NCBI GenBank assembly: GCA_050949825.1
Contig: JBMNGL010000002.1
Span: 1 to 27,042, forward strand
DNA length: 27,042 nt
Direction of reading: 5' to 3'
Origin: DTU019 sp050949825
Lineage (GTDB): Bacteria; Bacillota; Syntrophomonadia; Syntrophomonadales; Syntrophomonadaceae
Shown: positions 6,771 to 13,998 of the stretch, piece after piece
Position numbering within the stretch: position 1 is the stretch's first letter
Layout: every line of letters begins with the position of its first letter
The notes under the pieces: model-generated
Database searches by the model: none
Seen by the model: the letters and a program-made list of their open reading frames with translations, nothing else
Told to the model about the DNA's origin: nothing
Position numbers and translations under genes: made by a program

Positions 6771-8269
6771 ACGGCCATGATACCCTGGTGACCCGTATGC
6801 CCATAAAAAGGGACGGGGAGATAATCGGCGCTATCGGACATTACTTCTTGCTGGATATGTCGGGTACACAAGTCCTAATGGATATGCTGAAGGAAACTGA
6901 AGAACGATTTACCATGGTTATCGAGGGGTTGATCGAAAGCCCCCATCTAGCGTACGTAATAGTGGATAAGAATGCTAACATTACATTCATCAATCAGACC
7001 TATCTGGATATACTGGAGAGAAAGCGCGAAGAATGCATCGGGCGCCCCATACTGGAGCTAACCTCCCACTCACTGCTGCCCGAGGTGCTCAAGACAGGAA
7101 AGATATACAAGGCTGATTATTGGCCGGTAAATGGCCGTGATCTTGTGGTAAGCCGCCAGCCCATCATTAAGAACGGTGAAATAATCGGCGCTATTGGCCA
7201 GAGCGTTGTGCTGGATATGAGTGGCGCCAAGATTTTGACCCGCAAGCTGGAACAGATTGAAAGAGAACTCAATATATACAAAGACGAGGTATGGTCAATT
7301 TACAACGCCCGCTGGCAATTTCGGGATTTGACTGGAGATAGCACTGAGTTTTCCATGACCAAGGATATGGCCCGGCAGTTCGCCGCCACCTCCTCCACCT
7401 TGTTGATAACCGGAGAAAGTGGCACCGGCAAAGAACTGTTCGCGCAGGCTATTCACAATGCTAGCTGCCGCTGCTCGGGGCCGTTTATCCGCATCAACTG
7501 TGCTGCCTTGCCCGAAAACCTGCTGGAATCAGAGCTGTTTGGCTATGAAGAAGGGGCTTTCACAGGGGCTAAAAAGGGCGGCAAGCCAGGTAAATTTGAA
7601 CTGGCCAAGGGCGGCACCATATTTCTGGACGAAATAGGGGATATGCCCCTGACCATGCAGACTAAACTCTTATCGGTTTTGCAGGAGCGGGTGGTGGAAA
7701 GGGTGGGCGGAAACTCTCCCATTCCTATCAATGCCCGCATTGTTGCTGCTACCAATCGTGACCTTGAAGATCTGGTGGCCAAACGTGAATTTCGCGAAGA
7801 TCTCTACTATCGCCTCAATGTGGTGCGCCTGAGGATACCGCCTTTACGAAAACGCATGGATGATCTGCCCCTATTGGTGCACGATTTGCTGACGCGCATT
7901 AACCAGAACCTGGAGACCAGTGTGAATAGGATTTCTCCATCGGCTTTGCAGCTTTTAGAGTGCTATTCCTGGCCGGGCAATATCCGCGAATTGGAGAACC
8001 TGCTGGAGAGAGCGGTCAACCTTGCTGTCATGAATCGTCAAACCTGTCTCAATCACGATCATTTTCCTTCCCTGGCGGTTGAGGATATAAAACAGATCAA
8101 AATACCAGAATTGCAGCAGGGGCTCACCCAAACCGTTGAAATGATAGAAAAGGAAATCATTGCCCAGGCCCTCAGCAAAACCGGCGGCAACCGTACCAAG
8201 ACTGCCAAAGCCCTGGGGATACACAGCTCAGCATTATATCGCAAACTTGAAAAATACGGTTTGAACTGA
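6698..8269 (+). CDS. Sigma-54-dependent activator, intact PAS/AAA+/Fis part
   Basis: The GTG at 6698 is only where the intact frame opens; the natural gene begins near 6156. Numbering from 6698 (523 aa): rest of PAS 2 (1-55), PAS 3 (about 65-175), linker, then an AAA+ sigma-54 interaction domain with Walker A GESGTGKE (239-246), GAFTGA (286-291, the sigma-54 contact loop), Walker B TIFLDEIGDM (307-316) and arginine region FREDLYYRL (365-373), then a C-terminal Fis-type helix-turn-helix (about 485-520, KTAKALGIHSSALYRKL). All parts for ATP-driven opening of sigma-54 promoters are present. PAS domains probably sense a small ligand. The beta-oxidation genes start 322 bp downstream with matching -24/-12 elements, so they are the likely targets. 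Confidence 0.9.
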   Translation: MVPNSELPQILATGRIDQASLWNVNGHDTLVTRMPIKRDGEIIGAIGHYFLLDMSGTQVLMDMLKETEERFTMVIEGLIESPHLAYVIVDKNANITFINQTYLDILERKREECIGRPILELTSHSLLPEVLKTGKIYKADYWPVNGRDLVVSRQPIIKNGEIIGAIGQSVVLDMSGAKILTRKLEQIERELNIYKDEVWSIYNARWQFRDLTGDSTEFSMTKDMARQFAATSSTLLITGESGTGKELFAQAIHNASCRCSGPFIRINCAALPENLLESELFGYEEGAFTGAKKGGKPGKFELAKGGTIFLDEIGDMPLTMQTKLLSVLQERVVERVGGNSPIPINARIVAATNRDLEDLVAKREFREDLYYRLNVVRLRIPPLRKRMDDLPLLVHDLLTRINQNLETSVNRISPSALQLLECYSWPGNIRELENLLERAVNLAVMNRQTCLNHDHFPSLAVEDIKQIKIPELQQGLTQTVEMIEKEIIAQALSKTGGNRTKTAKALGIHSSALYRKLEKYGLN

Positions 8270-8295
8270 AACCATGCGTCAAGCATATGAAAAAC

Positions 8296-8325
8296 CAGGG
8301 GGACAGGTCCCCCTGATTTCTGTTT
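8296..8325 (+). terminator. Terminator after activator gene
   Basis: A 9-bp GC-rich stem CAGGGGGAC/GTCCCCCTG (8296-8304 with 8307-8315), then ATTTCTGTTT. It lies 27 nt past the activator stop. Its GGGGACAG core resembles the palindrome at 18005, so it may be a member of the same dispersed family used as a terminator. Confidence 0.7.
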
Positions 8326-8427
8326 AGTAACCTTCTCCTATTTTGAGATACCCGCTTTTTTACCTTCTCGGTATTCAATAAATCCCGCATTTCTGCTTTT
8401 TTCAAACCATTCAACCAACTGCTGCTA

Positions 8428-8440
8428 TCCCATAATGGGA
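8428..8440. promoter_or_regulatory. Candidate activator-binding palindrome (UAS 1)
   Basis: A perfect palindrome TCCCAT-A-ATGGGA, centred about 110 bp upstream of the -24 element at 8541. This is the usual distance for a sigma-54 enhancer site. The same arms occur upstream of the second block (11979). Together they give TCCCA-N3-TGGGA as a candidate operator for the Fis-type helix-turn-helix of the adjacent activator. The rest of 8326-8540 shows no gene. Confidence 0.5.
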
Positions 8441-8540
8441 CAATAATCGCCCACGCAGTAACAAGTATCATGTAAAAGCAACTATGGACAATGGCCGTTA
8501 TTTCCGGCACTTCCCGTTCAAGGGATGCCCTGACATTTAA

Positions 8541-8557
8541 TTGGCATGCTTTTTGCT
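8541..8557 (+). promoter_or_regulatory. Sigma-54 promoter of thiolase gene
   Basis: TTGGCATGCTTTTTGCT matches the -24/-12 consensus TGGCACG-N4-TTGCW with one change (CAT for CAC). GG is at 8543-8544 and GC at 8555-8556 with the obligatory 10-nt gap. Transcription should begin near 8568, leaving about 24 nt of leader with AAGGAGG at 8578-8584. Confidence 0.8.
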
Positions 8558-8591
8558 CTAAATACGGGAAAGCGTTTAAGGAGGTAATGAC

Positions 8592-9800
8592 ATGTCTCCC
8601 ATTAATGAAGTAGTAATGGTAAGTGCTTGTAGAACGCCTATTGGGGATTTTTTAGGTTCATTAAAATCGGTGCGGGCTAATGAACTGTCGGTGATGACGG
8701 CCACTGAGGCCATCAACCGGGCAGGGATTGATCCTAAAATGGTCGACGAGATTGTGATGGGGATGTGCTTGCATCACGGCAATGGCTCTCTGCCGCCCCG
8801 GCAGGTGGCTATGGCAGTAGGCTTGGATGCCCGCTCCGGCTCCACCATGCTCAGCCAGAACTGCGCCTCCGGTATGAGGGCTTTGGAAGTGGCGTCCCAC
8901 AGCCTGGCCCTGGGGAAAACCGATATTGCCCTGGTGGTAGGGACCGAGAGTATGAGCAATATCCCCTATATGCTGCAGCAGGGCCGCAGTGGTTTCCGCA
9001 TGGGGGAGAGCAAGGTGCAGGATGCAATGTTATCGGATGGCTTGATATGTACTCTGGCCGGTGGGCACATGGGTATCACCGCTGAAAATGTGGCTGAAAA
9101 ATACAGAATTACTCGTGAGGAATGCGATGAGCTTGCGGTCTTAAGCCATAATCGGGCTGTGCAAGCCATTGCCGAGGGCCGATTTAAAAGAGAAATTGTT
9201 CCAGTTAGTATGAAATCCAAAAAGGGTACGGTTATTTTTGAAAACGATGAACATCCCATTCAGGGGGCCAGTATAGAAACCATGGCCAAGCTGCCGCCAG
9301 CCTTTAAGAAAGACGGGGTGGTTACAGCTGCAAATGCCTCCGGCATTAACGATGGTTCTGCCGCAGTGGTGCTAATGACGAAAAACAAAGCCGATGAGCT
9401 GGGCCTCAAACCTTTGATGAAATTGATCAATGTTTGCACTGAAGGGGTGGAGGCTAAAGTGATGGGTTTGGGCCCGGCTGTGGCTATTCCCAAGTGTCTA
9501 AAACAGGCTGGCATGAAGTATGAGGATGTCGATTATTGGGAAATCAATGAAGCCTTCGCAGCACAGTTTATCGGAGTTGACCGCATGATTCAGGAGAATT
9601 TCGGCCTGAAGATCGATCTGGACAAAACCAATCATAACGGTTCCGGTATTGCCCTGGGCCACCCGGTGGGATGCACGGCCTTGCGCATTATTGTGAGTCT
9701 GTACTACGAAATGGAGAGATTAAACCTCACTGTAGGCGGAGCCTCCTTATGTGTTGGCGGCGGATCTGCCATGGCCTCACTGTGGACCCGGGATATATAA
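8592..9800 (+). CDS. Acetyl-CoA C-acyltransferase (thiolase) 1
   Basis: A 402-aa thiolase that cleaves 3-ketoacyl-CoA with CoA to acetyl-CoA and a shortened acyl-CoA (or makes acetoacetyl-CoA in reverse). Motifs: QNCASGMRA with nucleophile C91, NEAFAAQF (319-326), GHPVG with H357, and CVGGG with C387. The spacing matches the biosynthetic/degradative thiolase II family, but the segment after the histidine reads GHPVGCTALR where the family normally has GHPxGxSGxR, and the end reads CVGGGSAMASLW. ATG 8592 follows AAGGAGG by 7 nt. It is the first gene behind the strong sigma-54 promoter and is a close paralogue of the thiolase at 13999, so the two are probably not redundant by regulation. Confidence 0.93.
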   Translation: MSPINEVVMVSACRTPIGDFLGSLKSVRANELSVMTATEAINRAGIDPKMVDEIVMGMCLHHGNGSLPPRQVAMAVGLDARSGSTMLSQNCASGMRALEVASHSLALGKTDIALVVGTESMSNIPYMLQQGRSGFRMGESKVQDAMLSDGLICTLAGGHMGITAENVAEKYRITREECDELAVLSHNRAVQAIAEGRFKREIVPVSMKSKKGTVIFENDEHPIQGASIETMAKLPPAFKKDGVVTAANASGINDGSAAVVLMTKNKADELGLKPLMKLINVCTEGVEAKVMGLGPAVAIPKCLKQAGMKYEDVDYWEINEAFAAQFIGVDRMIQENFGLKIDLDKTNHNGSGIALGHPVGCTALRIIVSLYYEMERLNLTVGGASLCVGGGSAMASLWTRDI

Positions 9801-9901
9801 ACCGTGTTTTATAAAGACAGCCCTGGCAAAAAGATGTCAGCTTAATACACACTAAATCAAAAAAGGTTAACCCATATTACCTCTCCTCAATATTTTATAG
9901 T

Positions 9902-9934
9902 CGGGTGATGGCAAGGGCAAGCTGCCATCACCCG
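9902..9934 (+). other. Intra-operon hairpin between thiolase 1 and dehydrogenase
   Basis: Perfect 12-bp arms CGGGTGATGGCA/TGCCATCACCCG (9902-9913, 9923-9934) with a 9-nt loop. No T-run follows on the plus strand. It may protect or process the message, or be a weak terminator that lowers downstream expression; a palindromic repeat is the alternative. The rest of 9801-10008 holds only the leader and ribosome site of the next gene. Confidence 0.6.
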
Positions 9935-10008
9935 GCGGTAATTTGTAATTCCTGATTAAGAGGCGGTTCCCGTTTAGTGGGGCAGCCTGAAACGGAGGGA
10001 TTTTCAAT

Positions 10009-11847
10009 ATGTCAGCTAATTTTGCTTACCAGAATACCCGTGATTTTGAGTTTATCCTGCAGGAATGGTTGCCGACTGAGGAGATTTTTAATTATCCTTG
10101 CTTTGCCGGCTATTATTCCAAGGATGATGTCAAGGCATTTTTAGCCCCCATCTTAAAGATGAGCAAAGAGGTGATCGAACCGACCAATAGCGATGGTGAA
10201 AAGAACCCGGCCCGTTTTGAAAATGGTCGGGTCACAGCGCCTCCCAGTTTCGGGCCCTTATTCCACAAGGTGCAACAGGAAGGGTGGGGTACCAGTAATA
10301 TCGATGAAGCGGAGGATGCTATGGTGATGCCACATATCCTCCATGCCATGGTATGGGAAATGTTTAATGCCGCCAACCCCACCTTTGGGCCTTATATCAT
10401 ACTTACCAGTGGGGCCGCCGACTTAATCCAGAGCTTTGGCAGCCCCAAGCTCAAGGAGTTGTTTTTAGCCAAAATGATGGATGGTTCGTGGTCAGGAACC
10501 ATGTGCCTCACTGAACCCAGCGCAGGTTCTGACGTGGGTGATATCCTATCCCGTGCTTATCCTACTGAAGACCCCGAGGTATTTAAGATTAAAGGACAAA
10601 AGATATTCATCACCGGGGGGGATAACGATTTTACGGAAAATATTATTCACCTTTACCTGGCCCGGCTGGAAGGAGCACGACCCGGAACTGCGGGTATTTC
10701 CTTGTTTGTGGTGCCCAAATTGTGGATAAACGAGGATGGCAGCCTGGTGGACAATGATGTGCAAACAACCGGCATCGAGCATAAACTGGGCCAGTACGGA
10801 TCAGTGACAGCATCCTTGAATTTTGGCGAAAATGAAAGCTGCCGAGGCTGGTTGCTGGGCCAGAATCCCCTGGAAAACGAAGGCAAAGGCCAGGGCATGG
10901 CACAGATGTTTCAGATGATGAATCTGGCCCGCATGGAAACAGGTCATCTGGCGTTATCCTGTATTGCCAATGCTTTTTACAATGCCCGGGATTATTGCAA
11001 GGAAAGAATCCAGGGACGCCTGCTCACCAACCCTAAAGCGGGCCGGGTGCCTATTATACAGCATGAAGACCTGAAACGCACCCTTTTGATGGGCAAGGCT
11101 CATGTGGAAGTCATGCGTGCCATGCTCTATAAAACCTATTTCGCCTTTGATATCCGCCGCCATGACACCGATCCCGTGCGGCGGCAGCAAGCCCATGATT
11201 TAATTGAAGTCACCACCCCCTTATGCAAAGCCTATCCCAGTGATGAAGGCTGGTGGCTGTGTGGCGAAGCCATTCAGGCCTACGGTGGCTATGGCTATTG
11301 TGAGGAGTATCCGGTGGCACAAATCGCCCGTGATATCAAGATCTATTCAATTTGGGAAGGTACCAACTACATCCAGGCCCTTGATCTGGTGGGCCGTAAA
11401 ATGACTATGAAAAAAGGCAGTGTTTTTGCCGCATTTATCAAGGAAATAGAGGATTTCTATGCTGCCAACCGGGATAATGCAGAGTTTGCGCAGGAATTCG
11501 CCCATCTGGGCAAAGCCCTTGACGCTTATAAAAATATGCGCAAGACCTTGCTGGGTTTTGCCGCCAATAACCAGATGGGGATGCTTCCTGTTTATGCCCG
11601 GCGCATCTTGACTGCAACTGCACAATTATACGGCGGCCGGCTCATACTTGATCAGGCCCTGATAGCGGCCCGCCGTGCCCGGGAGGTGGGAATCGATCAT
11701 TATGACTACGCCTTTTATCAGGGCAAGGTGGAGGCAGCCCGCTACTACCTGCGTAATGTAGTCCCCGATGTATGGAAGACAGCCGAGATCATTATTGATG
11801 CCGATCGTTCGGTCTTGGATGTGCCCGCTGCGGCTTTCGACTACTAG
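10009..11847 (+). CDS. Acyl-CoA dehydrogenase, 612-aa class
   Basis: A flavoprotein that oxidises acyl-CoA to 2-enoyl-CoA. At 612 aa it belongs to the long acyl-CoA dehydrogenase class (like DmdC-type proteins), with an extra C-terminal domain of about 130 residues beyond the usual 380-aa core. Motifs: LTEPSAGSDVGD (167-178), the FAD contact region; MNLARMETG (304-312); AIQAYGGYGYCEEYP (421-435); and YSIWEGTNYIQALDL (446-460), where E450 occupies the position of the catalytic base. ATG 10009 lies 9 nt behind CGGAGGG. It is downstream of thiolase 1 and separate from the shorter dehydrogenase at 15269, suggesting a different chain length or substrate. The acceptor would be electron-transfer flavoprotein, which is not encoded here. 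Confidence 0.93.
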   Translation: MSANFAYQNTRDFEFILQEWLPTEEIFNYPCFAGYYSKDDVKAFLAPILKMSKEVIEPTNSDGEKNPARFENGRVTAPPSFGPLFHKVQQEGWGTSNIDEAEDAMVMPHILHAMVWEMFNAANPTFGPYIILTSGAADLIQSFGSPKLKELFLAKMMDGSWSGTMCLTEPSAGSDVGDILSRAYPTEDPEVFKIKGQKIFITGGDNDFTENIIHLYLARLEGARPGTAGISLFVVPKLWINEDGSLVDNDVQTTGIEHKLGQYGSVTASLNFGENESCRGWLLGQNPLENEGKGQGMAQMFQMMNLARMETGHLALSCIANAFYNARDYCKERIQGRLLTNPKAGRVPIIQHEDLKRTLLMGKAHVEVMRAMLYKTYFAFDIRRHDTDPVRRQQAHDLIEVTTPLCKAYPSDEGWWLCGEAIQAYGGYGYCEEYPVAQIARDIKIYSIWEGTNYIQALDLVGRKMTMKKGSVFAAFIKEIEDFYAANRDNAEFAQEFAHLGKALDAYKNMRKTLLGFAANNQMGMLPVYARRILTATAQLYGGRLILDQALIAARRAREVGIDHYDYAFYQGKVEAARYYLRNVVPDVWKTAEIIIDADRSVLDVPAAAFDY

Positions 11848-11885
11848 ACAAAAACCGCCAACCCGATTCCCAAAACCATAACCTT

Positions 11886-11932
11886 ATTTGAGCCAATTCG
11901 GAAACGTTCCCCCGAATTGGCTCAAATGCTTT
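11886..11932 (+). terminator. Strong hairpin ending block 1
   Basis: Perfect 16-bp arms (11886-11901 and 11912-11927), core GAGCCAATTCGG/CCGAATTGGCTC, with a 10-nt loop, then GCTTTTAG. It lies 38 nt past the dehydrogenase stop and probably terminates the thiolase 1-dehydrogenase transcript, so the second block needs its own promoter. Confidence 0.7.
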
Positions 11933-11978
11933 TAGTTGCATTCTGTTCCCCGGGTCTCCGTTTTTGCGAGACAGCCTC

Positions 11979-11991
11979 TCCCAATTTGGGA
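11979..11991. promoter_or_regulatory. Candidate activator-binding palindrome (UAS 2)
   Basis: A perfect palindrome TCCCAA-T-TTGGGA of the same length and arms (TCCCA/TGGGA) as 8428-8440. It is about 165 bp upstream of the -24/-12 element at 12150. I found no third copy of TCCCA-N3-TGGGA on reading the window. The rest of 11848-12287 has no credible gene. Confidence 0.5.
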
Positions 11992-12149
11992 ACCTCCCTG
12001 TGATGCTCAATACAGGCCATGGCTGGCGGCTTTGCTTAATGCCAGGTCATCTCTATTAGGAGTCCCACAGGTATTAAGGGCTGCCCGCTCTTGCACGAGA
12101 ATGCCAAATTACCGGGATTCACAAGCAATATTATGGATCGCTTTTTACC

Positions 12150-12166
12150 TGGCACGGTTCTTGAAT
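12150..12166 (+). promoter_or_regulatory. Candidate sigma-54 promoter of block 2
   Basis: TGGCACGGTTCTTGAAT: the -24 half TGGCACG is a full consensus match and the TT of the -12 half is in the right register, but GA (12163-12164) replaces the usual GC. GG is at 12151-12152 with a 10-nt gap. It should start transcription near 12175, giving about 110 nt of leader before the ATG at 12288. Weaker than the promoter at 8541. Confidence 0.55.
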
Positions 12167-12287
12167 AATAATGGAGTAATGGTTGTTCAAGTTTGAAAAA
12201 GGGGGAGGTGTTGGCAGAGGGTTCTTTAGTTGTTAAGCAGAGCATAAGCACAATGCAAGCAATATTTTTACAGGGAGGAATGGATAA

Positions 12288-13145
12288 ATGGATTTTAATA
12301 AAATTGCCGTTATGGGTGCCGGCACCATGGGACAGGGCATCGCCTGGGCTCTGGCCGCTGCCGGCAAGGAAGTTATCCTCTTCGATATTTATCCTGAATT
12401 TTGCGAGAAGGCTATAAAGGCAATAGGCAAGGGCCTGGGCAAACAGGAAGAAAAGGGCAAGGTTCCTGCGGGTACGGCCGACGCTGTGACCGGAAGAATT
12501 CAGGCCACCGGGGAATTTGACCAGCTGGCTGAGGCCGATTTCATCATTGAGTGTGTATTTGAAAAGATGGAAATTAAGAAAGATGTTTATACCCGCCTGG
12601 ATGCCATACTAAAACCCGAAATTATCATTGCCACCAACACCTCTTCCTTGTCCATCACCGAAATCGCGGCCATTACCAAACGCTCTGACAAGGTTATCGG
12701 CATGCATTTCTTCAACCCGGCCAATGTCATGAAATTAATCGAAGTCATCCCCGCTGCACAGACCTCGCAGGAAACCATAGATGCGGTCTTGGAGTTATCC
12801 AAAGCCATAGGCAAAACCCCGGTTCTGGTTAAAGAAGGACCTGGCTTTGTGGTTAACCGTATTCTCTTGCCGGGCATGAATGAAGCCGCTTTTATTCTTA
12901 ATGAAGGCCTGGCCAGTGTTGAAGATATTGATACTGCAATGAAGCTGGGGGCCGGTTGGCCAATGGGCCCATTAACCTTGTGCGACCTGGTTGGTGTCGA
13001 CATAGCCCTGGCAGTTTGTGAGACCTTGTTCGCTGAAACCGGTGATCCCAAATACCGCCCCGCTCCGCCCTTGAAACAACTGGTCAGGGCAGGCTGGCTG
13101 GGCATGAAGACCGGCAAAGGTTTCTATGATTACAGCAAAAAATAG
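12288..13145 (+). CDS. hbd: 3-hydroxyacyl-CoA (hydroxybutyryl-CoA) dehydrogenase
   Basis: A 285-aa NAD-dependent dehydrogenase, the usual length of the short Hbd/PaaH family, converting 3-hydroxyacyl-CoA to 3-ketoacyl-CoA. The Rossmann motif GAGTMGQGIA is at 10-19. Catalytic residues fall at exactly the spacing of the family: S119, H140 in GMHFFNP, E152 (12 residues after the histidine, the His-Glu dyad) and N190 in VVNR. The C-terminal domain holds LGAGWPMGPLTLCDLVG (220-236). ATG 12288 lies 9 nt behind GGGAGGA; an ATG right against that site (12280) is out of frame. It is the first gene of block 2 and ends 39 bp before the enoyl-CoA hydratase. Confidence 0.96.
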   Translation: MDFNKIAVMGAGTMGQGIAWALAAAGKEVILFDIYPEFCEKAIKAIGKGLGKQEEKGKVPAGTADAVTGRIQATGEFDQLAEADFIIECVFEKMEIKKDVYTRLDAILKPEIIIATNTSSLSITEIAAITKRSDKVIGMHFFNPANVMKLIEVIPAAQTSQETIDAVLELSKAIGKTPVLVKEGPGFVVNRILLPGMNEAAFILNEGLASVEDIDTAMKLGAGWPMGPLTLCDLVGVDIALAVCETLFAETGDPKYRPAPPLKQLVRAGWLGMKTGKGFYDYSKK

Positions 13146-13184
13146 TCTTTTGCCGTATTGGCAGCAAGAAAAGGGGGTAACGCC

Positions 13185-13967
13185 GTGCCATATGCAAACC
13201 TTATTCTGGAGCGCCAAGATGAAATAGCTATTTTATATATTAACCGGCCCAAGTTCTTGAATGCGTTAAACGCCGAAACCCTGGGGGAGATTTCGGCGGT
13301 GATCGATGAAGTCAAACAGGATCCCCATATCAAGGTTTTGATAATAACCGGGGCGGGAGACAAATCCTTCGTGGCTGGAGCCGATATCAATTTCATGTTT
13401 CCTCTATCTCCCGCTGAAGGGCGCTATTTCTCCGATATGGGGGAAAAGGTGTTCCGCAAACTGGAACTGATGGAAAAGCCCGTTATTGCAGCCATTAACG
13501 GCTTTGCCCTGGGGGGCGGCTGCGAACTGGCCATGGCCTGTGATATTCGCCTGGCGGCGGATAATGCCTTGTTCGGCCAGCCTGAAGTAGGACTGGGCAT
13601 TATTCCCGGTTTTGGCGGCACTCAGAGGCTGCCGCGGCTGGTCGGGGAAGGACGCGCCAAGGAATTGACATTTACTGCTGACACCATTAAAGCCGATGAA
13701 GCCTTTCGTATGGGTCTGGTAAATCATGTCTATCCCGCGGCTGAACTTATGGAACAGGCTCGGAAAATGGCCCGCAAGATCGCGGCTAAAGCCCCGCTGG
13801 CGGTAGGCTATGCCAAATTTGCCATTGGTAAAGGTCTGCAGGTGGATATTGACACCGCTATGAGCATTGAGTCGGACATGTTTGGCCTGTGCTGCGCTAC
13901 AGAAGACAAGAACGAAGGCCTGGGTGCCTTTGTGGAAAAACGCAAGCCGCAATTTAAGAACAAATAG
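13185..13967 (+). CDS. crt: Enoyl-CoA hydratase (crotonase)
   Basis: A 260-aa crotonase, the normal length, hydrating 2-enoyl-CoA to L-3-hydroxyacyl-CoA. I start it at GTG 13185, 7 nt behind AAAAGGGGG, because the product then begins at the normal position; an earlier in-frame TTG (13158) lacks a ribosome site. The oxyanion-hole segments SFVAGADI (61-68) and NGFALGGGCE (105-114) are present. Both catalytic glutamates are kept: E114 in GGGCELAMACD and E134 in GQPEVGLG, the pair equivalent to E144/E164 of the rat enzyme, so hydratase rather than isomerase-only activity is expected. It sits between hbd and thiolase 2 in one transcript. Confidence 0.95.
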   Translation: MPYANLILERQDEIAILYINRPKFLNALNAETLGEISAVIDEVKQDPHIKVLIITGAGDKSFVAGADINFMFPLSPAEGRYFSDMGEKVFRKLELMEKPVIAAINGFALGGGCELAMACDIRLAADNALFGQPEVGLGIIPGFGGTQRLPRLVGEGRAKELTFTADTIKADEAFRMGLVNHVYPAAELMEQARKMARKIAAKAPLAVGYAKFAIGKGLQVDIDTAMSIESDMFGLCCATEDKNEGLGAFVEKRKPQFKNK

Positions 13968-13998
13968 AAAGCAATAAATTGAAAGGGAGGAGAAAACT

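Noticed and set aside
8172..8510. Minus-strand 112-aa frame between activator and thiolase
   Set aside because: It overlaps the activator's end and the terminator and has no recognised sequence or ribosome site.
12193..12417. Small plus frame (74 aa) upstream of hbd
   Set aside because: It overlaps hbd in another frame; the product looks like out-of-frame hbd sequence.
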